This document shows positions 32,004 through 39,341 of a DNA stretch of 39,341 nucleotides, in pieces. The stretch lies in assembly GCA_029267955.1 (NCBI GenBank), contig JAJUHI010000003.1:1-39341 (forward strand), given 5' to 3'. The position numbers and the translations under genes are program-made. The stretch's first letter is position 1, and every line of letters begins with the position of its first letter. Source of the DNA: Sporobacter termitidis. GTDB lineage: Bacteria > Bacillota > Clostridia > Oscillospirales > Oscillospiraceae. The notes under the pieces were generated by a model that was not told where the DNA came from, made no database searches, and worked only from the letters and a program-made list of their open reading frames with translations.

Positions 32004-33071
32004 TCAGACCGCGACGGTCCAGCCCATGTCGTCGGCGATCTTGCCGGTCTGGATGCCGTAGAGCGTCTCGTACAGCCTTGTGGCCAGCGGGCCCACCTTG
32101 CCCTCCCTGATGGTAATGTCGCTGTTTTTATAAACCAGCTTGCCCACGGGGGAGATCACCGCGGCGGTGCCCGTGGCGAAGATCTCCCGAAGGGTACCGT
32201 CGCCGGCGGCCTTGATGACATCCTCGATGCGCAGACGGCGCTGGGAGACCTGCATGCCCCATTTTTCAAGCAGGGCGATGACGGAATCCCGGGTGACGCC
32301 GGGGAGGATGGTGCCGGTCAGCGGCGCGGTGATGATCTCGTCGCCGATGACGAAAAAGGCGTTGGAGGTGCCGATTTCCTCCACATAGCTGCGCTCGATG
32401 GCGTCCAGCCACAGGACCTGCTCGCAGCCCATGGCGTTGGCCTTCGTCTGGGCCTTTAAGGAGCCAGCGTAGTTGCCGCCCACCTTGGCGTAGCCGGTGC
32501 CGCCGGGCGCGGCGCGGACGTATTCCTCCTCCACGTAGATGCTGGTGGCGGAGAAGCCTTTTTCATAATAGGGGCCCACCGGGCTCAATATGATGACAAA
32601 CTTATAGTGATTGGCCGCGTGAACGCCCAAAAACGCCTCGTCGGCGAAGATAAAGGGCCGGATATACAGCGAGGTGCCGGGCTTATCGGGAATCCAGTCC
32701 CGGTCAACGTTCACAACGGCCCGGATCGCCTCCACAAACAGCTCCTCGTCGATGGCGGGGATGCACATGCGCTCGTTGGTCCGGTTGGTGCGCGCGGCGT
32801 TCATATAAGGCCGGAACAGCAGCACGCGGCCGTCCGGCGTCTTGTAGGCCTTGAGGCCTTCAAACATCTCCTGTCCGTAATGGAGCACCGCCGCCGCCGG
32901 GTCCAGCATCAGGGGCCCGTAGGGGACGATCCGCCCGTCATGCCAGCCTTTGCCGGTCTCATAATCCATAATGAACATGTGATCGGTAAACGTCTTCCCG
33001 AATTTGAGGGTGTCGGGATCGGGCTTGGGTTTGGGGGTCGCGGTTTTTTGCACGGCAAACTGATATTTCAT
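32004..33071 (-). CDS. ilvE: Branched-chain amino acid aminotransferase
   Basis: LHYGQEMFEGLKAYKTPDGRVLLFRPYMNAARTNRTNERMCIP, GYAKVGGNYAGSLKAQTKANAMGCEQVLWLDAIERSYVEEIGTSNAFF. Confidence 0.93.
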   Translation of the reverse strand: MKYQFAVQKTATPKPKPDPDTLKFGKTFTDHMFIMDYETGKGWHDGRIVPYGPLMLDPAAAVLHYGQEMFEGLKAYKTPDGRVLLFRPYMNAARTNRTNERMCIPAIDEELFVEAIRAVVNVDRDWIPDKPGTSLYIRPFIFADEAFLGVHAANHYKFVIILSPVGPYYEKGFSATSIYVEEEYVRAAPGGTGYAKVGGNYAGSLKAQTKANAMGCEQVLWLDAIERSYVEEIGTSNAFFVIGDEIITAPLTGTILPGVTRDSVIALLEKWGMQVSQRRLRIEDVIKAAGDGTLREIFATGTAAVISPVGKLVYKNSDITIREGKVGPLATRLYETLYGIQTGKIADDMGWTVAV

Positions 33072-33123
33072 TCTCTATTCCTCCCTGCGGCCGTCACGCG
33101 GCCGAACTATTGACGGAAGCTTA

Positions 33124-33660
33124 TTATGCGTATTGCTTATAATACGCGAACGCCTGCATGTTGGCGTCATTGAGCTTTGCTTTTTCACCGGTGAAGGTCT
33201 TGTGCATCACCTGACGGATGGCGTCCTCGCTGACCACGTTTGTGGCCCGGACAAGGGCGCCCAGCATCACCATGTTGCCCACCTTGGGATTACCCAGGTC
33301 CATGGCGATATCGTTGACGGGGATCTCCAGCACCCGGATGTCGCTGCGTTTGGCGGGCTGGTTGACGATGGCGGTGTTGATGAGCAGCAGGCCGCCGGGC
33401 TTGACCATGGGCTCAAACTTGATAAGGGACGGCAGGTTCATCACCACGACCGCGTCGGCTTCGTAAATCAGCGGGCAGCCCACCGGCGCGTCGGAGACGA
33501 TGACGGTGCAGTTGGCGGTGCCGCCGCGCATCTCCGGCCCGTAAGAGGGGAGAAAGGTGGCGGCTTTGTCTTCCAGCATGGCGGCGTAGGTGATCATCTG
33601 GCCCATCAGCAGGATGCCCTGCCCGCCGGAGCCGGCGAAAAACAGTTTGGTCGTACTCAT
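33124..33660 (-). CDS. 2-oxoacid:ferredoxin oxidoreductase gamma subunit
   Basis: LFFAGSGGQGILLMGQMITYAAML...GPEMRGGTANCTVIVSDAPVGCPL; start at 33660 overlaps the preceding stop. Confidence 0.92.
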   Translation of the reverse strand: MSTTKLFFAGSGGQGILLMGQMITYAAMLEDKAATFLPSYGPEMRGGTANCTVIVSDAPVGCPLIYEADAVVVMNLPSLIKFEPMVKPGGLLLINTAIVNQPAKRSDIRVLEIPVNDIAMDLGNPKVGNMVMLGALVRATNVVSEDAIRQVMHKTFTGEKAKLNDANMQAFAYYKQYA

Positions 33661-34406
33661 GCGCGGACCTCCTCCGGATTCCTGAAAACGCCCAGCGGGT
33701 AATAGGGGATCATCTTGTCGCCGAGCCATTTCATGGCGTCCTGGGGCGTCACGCCCCAGTTGGTGGGGCAGGTGGACAAAAGCTCCACGAAGGCAAAACC
33801 GAGCTTTTTCTCCTGCACCTCAAAGGCCCGTCGCACGGCCTTCTTCGCCGCGCGGATGTTGGCGGGGGAGTTTAAGGCGACCCGCTCGATGTAGACCGCG
33901 CAGTCCAGGTTTGACAACAGCTCCGACATTTTGATGGGCATGCCGGCCTGCTCCCTGGTGCGGCCCTCCTGGGAAGTGGTTGTCTTCTGGCCGATCAGGG
34001 TGGTGGGGGCCATCTGGCCGGAGGTCATGCCGTAGATGCAGTTGTTGATGAAAAACGTGCAGATTTTCTCGCCCCGGGCCGCCGCGTGGACGATCTCGCC
34101 CATGCCGATGGAAGCCAGGTCCCCGTCGCCCTGATACGTGAAGACCAGCTTGTCGGGGTGGACCCGTTTGATGCCGCTGGCCACCGCCGGCGCGCGGCCG
34201 TGGGCGGATTCGCACATTTCCACATTCATAAACTTATGGGCCTGCACGGCGCAGCCGATGGGCGCGACGCCGATAGCGTCCCCCAGCTTCCCCATTTCCT
34301 CAAGGGTTTCCGCGATCAACCGGTGCGCAATCCCGTGGGTGCAGCCGGGACAATAGCTGGTGTCGACGGCCGTCATGCCCTTGGTATAAGTAAATACGGG
34401 CTTCAT
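33657..34406 (-). CDS. 2-oxoacid:ferredoxin oxidoreductase beta subunit (TPP-binding)
   Basis: YCPGCTHGIAHRLIAETLEE, YQGDGDLASIGMGEIVHAAARGEKICTFFINNCIYGMTSGQMAPTTL. Confidence 0.94.
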   Translation of the reverse strand: MKPVFTYTKGMTAVDTSYCPGCTHGIAHRLIAETLEEMGKLGDAIGVAPIGCAVQAHKFMNVEMCESAHGRAPAVASGIKRVHPDKLVFTYQGDGDLASIGMGEIVHAAARGEKICTFFINNCIYGMTSGQMAPTTLIGQKTTTSQEGRTREQAGMPIKMSELLSNLDCAVYIERVALNSPANIRAAKKAVRRAFEVQEKKLGFAFVELLSTCPTNWGVTPQDAMKWLGDKMIPYYPLGVFRNPEEVRA

Positions 34407-34416
34407 CTTGCCCCTC

Positions 34417-35505
34417 CTAACCCTTTATAATATCCTGATAAAGCTGCCGGGCCTTATCGGCAACCTCCACGGAGGTCGGCAGCATGCCGCCCGTCCGGTG
34501 AATCAGCGCCACCGGGTACCGGCCGTTGACGCCCAGCTTCACGTCCTCGATGAGCTGGCCCATGGACAGCTCGGCGGAAATGACGAGCTTGGTTTTCTTG
34601 CCCAGCGCGTCAAAGGCCGCGTAGGGGAAGGGCCAGAGCGATATCGGGCGGATGAGGCCGGCCTTGATGCCCTGCGCCGCCAGAAGGTCGATGGATTCCC
34701 TGGCGATGCGGGAGACGGTGCCGAAGGCCACAAAGACGATGTCGGCGTCCTCGATGCCGACGCTCTCATACCGGCAGAGCTCCTTTTGGGCCCGCTCGTA
34801 CTTGCGGAAGAGCTTTTCCACGTGGGCCTCCAGCTCGTCCGGCTGCATGCGCAGGGATTTGACGATGCGCCGACCGCTGTCGTCGCCGCCGTAGCCGGTG
34901 AGGGCCCAGGGCTTTTTGGCCCGAATGTCCTTTTCCTCCAGGAAGGGGCGCGGCTCGGGCAGCCGGACCGGCTCCATCATCTGGCCGAGGATGCCGTCGG
35001 CCAGAATAAACACGGGGTTCTGCCAGGCGTTTGCCAGAGGCACCGCCTCGTAGATGAGGTCAATGGCCTCCTGGACGCTGGCGGGGGCGAAGACGATCAG
35101 CTTGTAGTCGCCGTTGCCGCCGCCGCGGGTGGCCTGAAAATAGTCGGCCTGGCCCGGCTGGATGCCGCCGATGCCGGGGCCGCCCCGGGAGACGTTGAGA
35201 ATAACCACCGGCACCTCCGAGGAGCACAGAAAGCTCATGCCCTCCTGCATCAGGGCGATGCCGGGCGAGGAGGAGGAGAGAAAGACGTCGCCGCCGGCCG
35301 CGGCCGCGCCGTAGGCCATATTGACGGCCCCCAGCTCGCTTTCCGCCTGCAGGAAGGTGCCGCCGCGCCTGGGCAGTTCCCGGGACAGGTACTCGGGGAT
35401 CTCGCTCTGCGGGGTAATCGGGTACCCGAAGTAAAACCGGGCGCCGCCGCGGATGGCGGCTTCGGCAAAGGCCTCGTTGCCCTTCATGAGTACTTTTTCG
35501 GTCAT
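34417..35505 (-). CDS. vorB: 2-oxoacid:ferredoxin oxidoreductase alpha subunit, VorB-like (3-methyl-2-oxobutanoate type)
   Basis: MTEKVLMKGNEAFAEAAIRGGARFYFGYPITPQSEIPEYLS; NVSRGGPGIGGIQPGQADYFQATRGGGNGDY. Confidence 0.9.
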   Translation of the reverse strand: MTEKVLMKGNEAFAEAAIRGGARFYFGYPITPQSEIPEYLSRELPRRGGTFLQAESELGAVNMAYGAAAAGGDVFLSSSSPGIALMQEGMSFLCSSEVPVVILNVSRGGPGIGGIQPGQADYFQATRGGGNGDYKLIVFAPASVQEAIDLIYEAVPLANAWQNPVFILADGILGQMMEPVRLPEPRPFLEEKDIRAKKPWALTGYGGDDSGRRIVKSLRMQPDELEAHVEKLFRKYERAQKELCRYESVGIEDADIVFVAFGTVSRIARESIDLLAAQGIKAGLIRPISLWPFPYAAFDALGKKTKLVISAELSMGQLIEDVKLGVNGRYPVALIHRTGGMLPTSVEVADKARQLYQDIIKG

Positions 35506-35726
35506 TCGGACGTCTCCTCCTTATATATCTCTATCGCCCCGTCGGGACAGACAAGGGCGCAGGACTGACAGCCGACGCACGCTTCCTGGTCGGATATGGA
35601 CGCGGGAGAATACCCCTTGCTGTTGATCGCCGTGCTCATCACGATGATCCCCTTGGGGCAGAAGGCCCGGCACAGCTCGCAGCCCTTGCATTTGTCGCTG
35701 TTGAACCGGACTTGGAATTTTGCCAT
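35502..35726 (-). CDS. 4Fe-4S dicluster ferredoxin (delta) subunit of the oxidoreductase
   Basis: DKCKGCELCRAFCPKGII and EACVGCQSCALVCPDGAIEIY; ATG 35726 with AAAGGAG. Confidence 0.92.
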   Translation of the reverse strand: MAKFQVRFNSDKCKGCELCRAFCPKGIIVMSTAINSKGYSPASISDQEACVGCQSCALVCPDGAIEIYKEETSE

Positions 35727-35762
35727 GATGCTGCTCCTTTCGGTATGCATTGATGATGAAGT

Positions 35763-35782
35763 AAAAAGACCGCTGAGGGTCT
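35763..35782 (-). terminator. Weak terminator-like hairpin between the P-loop gene and the oxidoreductase genes
   Basis: Minus AGACC-CTCAGC-GGTCT followed by TTTT. Confidence 0.4.
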
Positions 35783-35783
35783 G

Positions 35784-36512
35784 TTATTTATCCAGCCAGG
35801 ACGGGCGCATGTACAGGCCCAGCGGCATCAGGTAACCGCTGACGCCTCTTAAAGCCTCCCGGGGAATGAGCGCCTGTGGGTAGCAGTCGCACCACAGCTG
35901 CCGGCCGGTTTTATCGCAGAGCGCCCTTGCCAGCAGGTGCCCGCCGATAACGGTTTCGGCCGTCGTTTTCCGCAGCAGGTGCGTGTTGCCCACGATGCCC
36001 CGGACAGGAAGCCCCGTGATGTCTTCGATGGCGCCGAGTTGGGATACGGCGCCGGCGATATCGCGCGTCTCATAGCGGTTGAAGTTGACGACCGCCAGCA
36101 TGGCCGCGTCTTCCGACGTCAGGTATTTTTTAAACTGGTTGAGGACCTTTGCCCCGGCGTCGTTGCCGCCGGCGTCGATGATGACGCGGCAGCCCTTGTC
36201 CTCCAGCGGCGTCCGGATATCCGCCGCCAGCTCCGGCAGCTCGGCGGTAATCTCGGTTTTGTAGACACCGCCGTAAACGCGGACGCCTGCTTCTTCCAGC
36301 TGTTCGATGCGCTCCCTGGAGCGGAAATAGGGGTTGACGATATCCAGGTCAACCAGCGCCAGGCGCGGATAACGGCGCCATCTCTGCCGTCTGCCCTCCG
36401 CGGCCAGGCGCATGGCCAGGCTGACGGAAAACTCGGTCTTGCCGCTGCCGTAATGGCCGGTGACAATCAAAATTCTGTTGCCGAAGGGGCGTATATAGGG
36501 TGTGCCGTTCAC
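35784..36512 (-). CDS. P-loop ATP-binding protein associated with the oxidoreductase operon
   Basis: ILIVTGHYGSGKTEFSVSLAMRLA, LVDLDIVNPYFRSRE, VIIDAGGNDAGAKVLNQF; GTG start at 36512 suggested because the -10 box at 36586-36591 lies just before the ORF-track ATG (36584). Confidence 0.8.
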   Translation of the reverse strand: MNGTPYIRPFGNRILIVTGHYGSGKTEFSVSLAMRLAAEGRRQRWRRYPRLALVDLDIVNPYFRSRERIEQLEEAGVRVYGGVYKTEITAELPELAADIRTPLEDKGCRVIIDAGGNDAGAKVLNQFKKYLTSEDAAMLAVVNFNRYETRDIAGAVSQLGAIEDITGLPVRGIVGNTHLLRKTTAETVIGGHLLARALCDKTGRQLWCDCYPQALIPREALRGVSGYLMPLGLYMRPSWLDK

Positions 36513-36585
36513 TGCTTCACCGCCTGAAGGCCGCGCACTGCCGCCCGACGCCTGAAGCGGGCCGCCGCCTGAGAGTTTGGTCATT

Positions 36586-36615
36586 AGTATACGCCTACCA
36601 AATGCCGTTTTGCAA
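36586..36615 (-). promoter_or_regulatory. Putative proximal promoter of the P-loop/VOR operon
   Basis: Minus TTGCAA - 18 nt - TATACT. Confidence 0.6.
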
Positions 36616-36673
36616 GGGCGAACAAAAAATTCGGCAGCGTATTAGCGAATTAATCCAATAATACGGCATATAT

Positions 36674-36825
36674 AAAAAAAGGACGGACCGCCCGGCGGTC
36701 CGCCAAAGAAAGGGTTGTGGGATAAAGATATGAGCTTATGTCCGAAATATCGTCCGCGGGCTGTCGTCAGCACCCACGGGCGATTTCGGGACCTGCGGCA
36801 TCCTCATGCCATTGGATAAGCTGCA
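36674..36825 (-). ncRNA. Candidate structured RNA (three-way junction) ending in an intrinsic terminator; riboswitch-like leader or stand-alone sRNA
   Basis: On minus: P1 AGCTTAT/ATAAGCT (36816-36822/36733-36739), P2 GGCAT-GAGG-ATGCC (36797-36810), P3 GTC(C)CGAAAT/ATTTCGGAC (36783-36792/36740-36748) capped by CCGTGGG/CCCGCGG and CTG-ACGA-CAG; then CGGACCG-N5-CGGTCCG-TCCTTTTTTT. Confidence 0.6.
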
Positions 36826-36830
36826 GGATA

Positions 36831-36859
36831 ATCATACGATATTTTACAGAAAGTGTAAA
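36831..36859 (-). promoter_or_regulatory. Strong putative promoter of the structured RNA
   Basis: Minus TTTACA - 17 nt - TATGAT. Confidence 0.7.
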
Positions 36860-37008
36860 TAGCGGTATTTGCCGGATTGCCACTAGTTTTGTCGAACAGC
36901 CGATCCCCCGGCCGGAAACCGCGGAAGAAAAACTTTGCGGGCGAGAACCGAAAGCCGCCAAACCCCGTCTAACAGGCGACCGGTCAAAAAACCAAAGGAG
37001 ATGAATGA

Positions 37009-37491
37009 GTGACAAGCGACGAGCTTGGGGCGCGGATAGCGGCCATGATGCAAACGCTGTACCGCGTCAGCTATACGTATTTATCGGAGAGCTGCGATCG
37101 GGAGGAGGCTGTCGCCGAGTGCCTGCTGAAGGCGTGGCAGAAACGCTGCCAGCTCCGGGATGAGCGGTACATGCAGACCTGGGTGATTCGCATCCTGATC
37201 AACGAGTGCCGCAACATAGGGAGACGAAAAAGCCGGGAGGTGCCGGTGGCGGAGCTGCCCCGGCGGACGGCGCCGCCGGATGCGGATGTGGAGCTGCACG
37301 ACGCGCTGTTCCGCCTGGACGAGTCGCTGCGCCTGCCCATTGTCCTGCATTATGTGGAGGGCTTTACCATAAGCGAAATCGCCAATATTCTGCGCTGGCC
37401 GCAGGGCACCGTCAAATCGCGGATGCTGCGCGGCCGCCGGGAACTGAAAAGAATATTATCCGGAGAGGAGCAACTGCCATGCCAGATATGA
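37009..37491 (+). CDS. ECF-type RNA polymerase sigma factor
   Basis: MQTLYRVSYTYLSESCDREEAVAECLLKAWQKRCQLRDERYMQTWVIRILINECRNIGRR; LRLPIVLHYVEGFTISEIANILRWPQGTVKSRMLRGRRELK; GTG start with AAAGGAG. Confidence 0.93.
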   Translation: MTSDELGARIAAMMQTLYRVSYTYLSESCDREEAVAECLLKAWQKRCQLRDERYMQTWVIRILINECRNIGRRKSREVPVAELPRRTAPPDADVELHDALFRLDESLRLPIVLHYVEGFTISEIANILRWPQGTVKSRMLRGRRELKRILSGEEQLPCQI

Positions 37492-38582
37492 AAGACTTGG
37501 AGCGGGCCTTCGGCCGGGCCGACGCCGGCTTTGTCGCCAGCGTCAACCGGACGCTTAATGGGCTGCAGGCGGACAGGCAAAGAAGGCCTGCGGTTAAAAG
37601 AACGGGCCTGCGCCTTGCCGCCGCCATCGCCCTTATCACCGCGCTGCTGACGGGGACGGCGCTGGCCTTAACGAGCAATTGGGGCGTGTTGGATTTTCTC
37701 CATCAGAGAAGAAGCGGCGCGGCCGTTTTGCCGCAGGTCGGCGAAATTGTGCAGACGGACGTGCCGCAGGTCCCGGTGGAGACGGATATTGCCCGTTTCT
37801 CCGTCCGCGAGGGCATCTACGACGGGAACAACTTCTACCTGATCGTCGACGTCAAGCCGGCAAGCGGTAAGTACCTGCTGCTGGGGCCGGACGCCTACCC
37901 CCAGGACCCGATGGCCGTCATGGACCCGCTGTTCGAGGGGACGGCAGGCACCATTTCAGATTATGCCCGGGAGAACGGCAAAGAAATCATTCAGACAACC
38001 GTCAGTGTGGACAAAGCGGGCGGCCAGGGCGTCGATTATCTCCTCCAGCAGGACGGGACGCTCACCTATTTTATAAACGGCAGCCTGATTCAGGAGTCTG
38101 ACACGGTCGATCTGGAGTTAAGCTGCATTCTCACCCGGTTTGTCAAAAACCAGGACGGCAAGGATATACGGGAAAACATCCGGAATTCTAAACTCGCCTT
38201 CACGCTGGAGAACACGGGCTTTAAAGAGATCGTCACCAGCATCGCCCCGGCGGAATACCCCAGCTGCGGCGTCCGTATTGACAGCATCACCCTCAAGGGG
38301 TCGGAGATGGCAATCTATGCCGTGGTCCAATATACCGTCACGGACAAGGAGCGCTATGACGCTGTCGAAGACGGGCTCATGTTCGAATTTCTGGACACGG
38401 CGGGCAACCGCCTGCCGGACGGCGCGACGTCGGGCGGCGGCATCACCACCGAGGACGGCGTGCATTATGTTCTGGAGCACGCCATCGGCGCGATGGAGAG
38501 CCTGCCGCGGGAAATCGCCGTCAGGGGCTTCAACTTCTGGGATATGACCGGTTACGAGACCCACACCTTTACCATGAGGTAG
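37479..38582 (+). CDS. Anti-sigma-like membrane protein (DUF4179-like)
   Basis: Overlaps the sigma gene 3' end; one TM (LRLAAAIALITALLTGTALAL), NWGVLDFL then large extracytoplasmic domain; ATG 37479 with GGAGAGGAG. Confidence 0.8.
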   Translation: MPDMKDLERAFGRADAGFVASVNRTLNGLQADRQRRPAVKRTGLRLAAAIALITALLTGTALALTSNWGVLDFLHQRRSGAAVLPQVGEIVQTDVPQVPVETDIARFSVREGIYDGNNFYLIVDVKPASGKYLLLGPDAYPQDPMAVMDPLFEGTAGTISDYARENGKEIIQTTVSVDKAGGQGVDYLLQQDGTLTYFINGSLIQESDTVDLELSCILTRFVKNQDGKDIRENIRNSKLAFTLENTGFKEIVTSIAPAEYPSCGVRIDSITLKGSEMAIYAVVQYTVTDKERYDAVEDGLMFEFLDTAGNRLPDGATSGGGITTEDGVHYVLEHAIGAMESLPREIAVRGFNFWDMTGYETHTFTMR

Positions 38583-38605
38583 ACCGCTCCGCGTTTGGGC
38601 AAAAA

Positions 38606-38632
38606 AAGGGGAAGGTACGAGGCCTTCCCCTT
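38606..38632. terminator. Terminator between convergent genes
   Basis: AAGGGGAAGG-N7-CCTTCCCCTT, preceded by A run and followed by TTAATTTATTT. Confidence 0.85.
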
Positions 38633-38635
38633 AAT

Positions 38636-39341
38636 TTATTTGCTTTCGCCGGCCTTCATGCTCAGGTAAGCGTTGATAAAGCCGTCCAGGTCGCCGTCCA
38701 TGACGGCGTTGATGTTGCCGTTTTCATAGTTGGTGCGGTGGTCCTTCACCAGCGTGTAGGGCATAAAGACGTAGGAGCGGATCTGGCTGCCCCACTCGAT
38801 TTTCATCTGCTCGCCCTTGATGTCGCTGATTTTGTCCAGATGCTCCCGCTCCTTGATTTCGATGAGCTTGGAGCGCAGCATGCGCATGGCCACCTCGCGG
38901 TTCTGGTGCTGGCTGCGCTCCATCTGGCAGGCCACGATGATCCCGGTGGGGATATGGGTGATGCGGACGGCGCTCTCCGTTTTGTTGACGTGCTGGCCGC
39001 CGGCGCCGGAGGAGCGGTAGGTGTCCACCTTCAAATCCTCGGGCCGGATTTCAACCTCCACGTCGTCGGAAATGAGCGGCGTCACCTCGACGGCCGCGAA
39101 GGAGGTGTGCCGCCGGCCGGAGGAGTCGAAGGGGGAGATGCGCACCAGCCGGTGGATGCCGCTTTCGCTTTTGAGGTAGCCGTAGGCGTTTTCGCCCTCA
39201 ATCTCGATGGAGGCGGATTTGATGCCCGCCTCCTCGCCGTCGAGATAATCGAGGACTTTGTATTTCATGCCGTGGCGCTCGGCCCAGCGGGTGTACATCC
39301 TGTACAGCATTTCCGTCCAGTCCTGGGCCTCCGTGCCGCCC
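38636..39341 (-). CDS. prfB: Peptide chain release factor 2, C-terminal part (5' end beyond window)
   Basis: [24 protein letters not shown] (open to the window edge), [26 protein letters not shown] (GGQ motif). Confidence 0.95.
   Translation of the reverse strand, partial: GGTEAQDWTEMLYRMYTRWAERHGMKYKVLDYLDGEEAGIKSASIEIEGENAYGYLKSESGIHRLVRISPFDSSGRRHTSFAAVEVTPLISDDVEVEIRPEDLKVDTYRSSGAGGQHVNKTESAVRITHIPTGIIVACQMERSQHQNREVAMRMLRSKLIEIKEREHLDKISDIKGEQMKIEWGSQIRSYVFMPYTLVKDHRTNYENGNINAVMDGDLDGFINAYLSMKAGESK

Noticed and set aside
36797-36810. GGCATGAGGATGCC hairpin resembling the MS2 coat-protein operator (ACATGAGGATCACCC)
   Set aside because: Shares only the ATGAGGAT core, lacks the bulged A/ANYA loop arrangement and has no phage context; chance similarity.

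Overview
This 39.3-kb, GC-rich window looks chromosomal and comes from a spore-former-like Firmicute (Clostridia/Oscillospiraceae-like; taxonomy is inference). Most genes are on the minus strand. Main blocks: (1) Sir2 3' end, EFR1-type flavodoxin/ferredoxin, ABC exporter pair; (2) a polyamine operon speD - PLP arginine decarboxylase - speE - speB - carboxy(nor)spermidine dehydrogenase - nspC, encoding two alternative routes to spermidine; (3) a polar amino-acid ABC importer; (4) a cytosolic Cu/Zn-SOD-like protein; (5) gltB-gltD; (6) ricT-holB diverging from metG; (7) two ECF sigma/anti-sigma-like modules plus a divergent degenerate sigma-like gene; (8) a minus-strand operon encoding a P-loop ATPase, a VOR-type 2-oxoacid:ferredoxin oxidoreductase, a branched-chain aminotransferase, a LeuA-like protein with substituted metal-ligand motifs, and an unusual TIM-barrel/AMP-dependent CoA ligase fusion; (9) the C-terminal part of prfB. 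The best leads for something undescribed are: a promoter + three-way-junction RNA + intrinsic terminator at about 36674-36859 (-); the LeuA-like protein and TIM-barrel/CoA-ligase fusion of the VOR operon; a structured ~450-nt leader upstream of speD; and a gltB control region with three TTGCAA boxes at exact 11-bp spacing plus an attenuator-like terminator. All calls come from reading the sequence; no database search or folding software was run.
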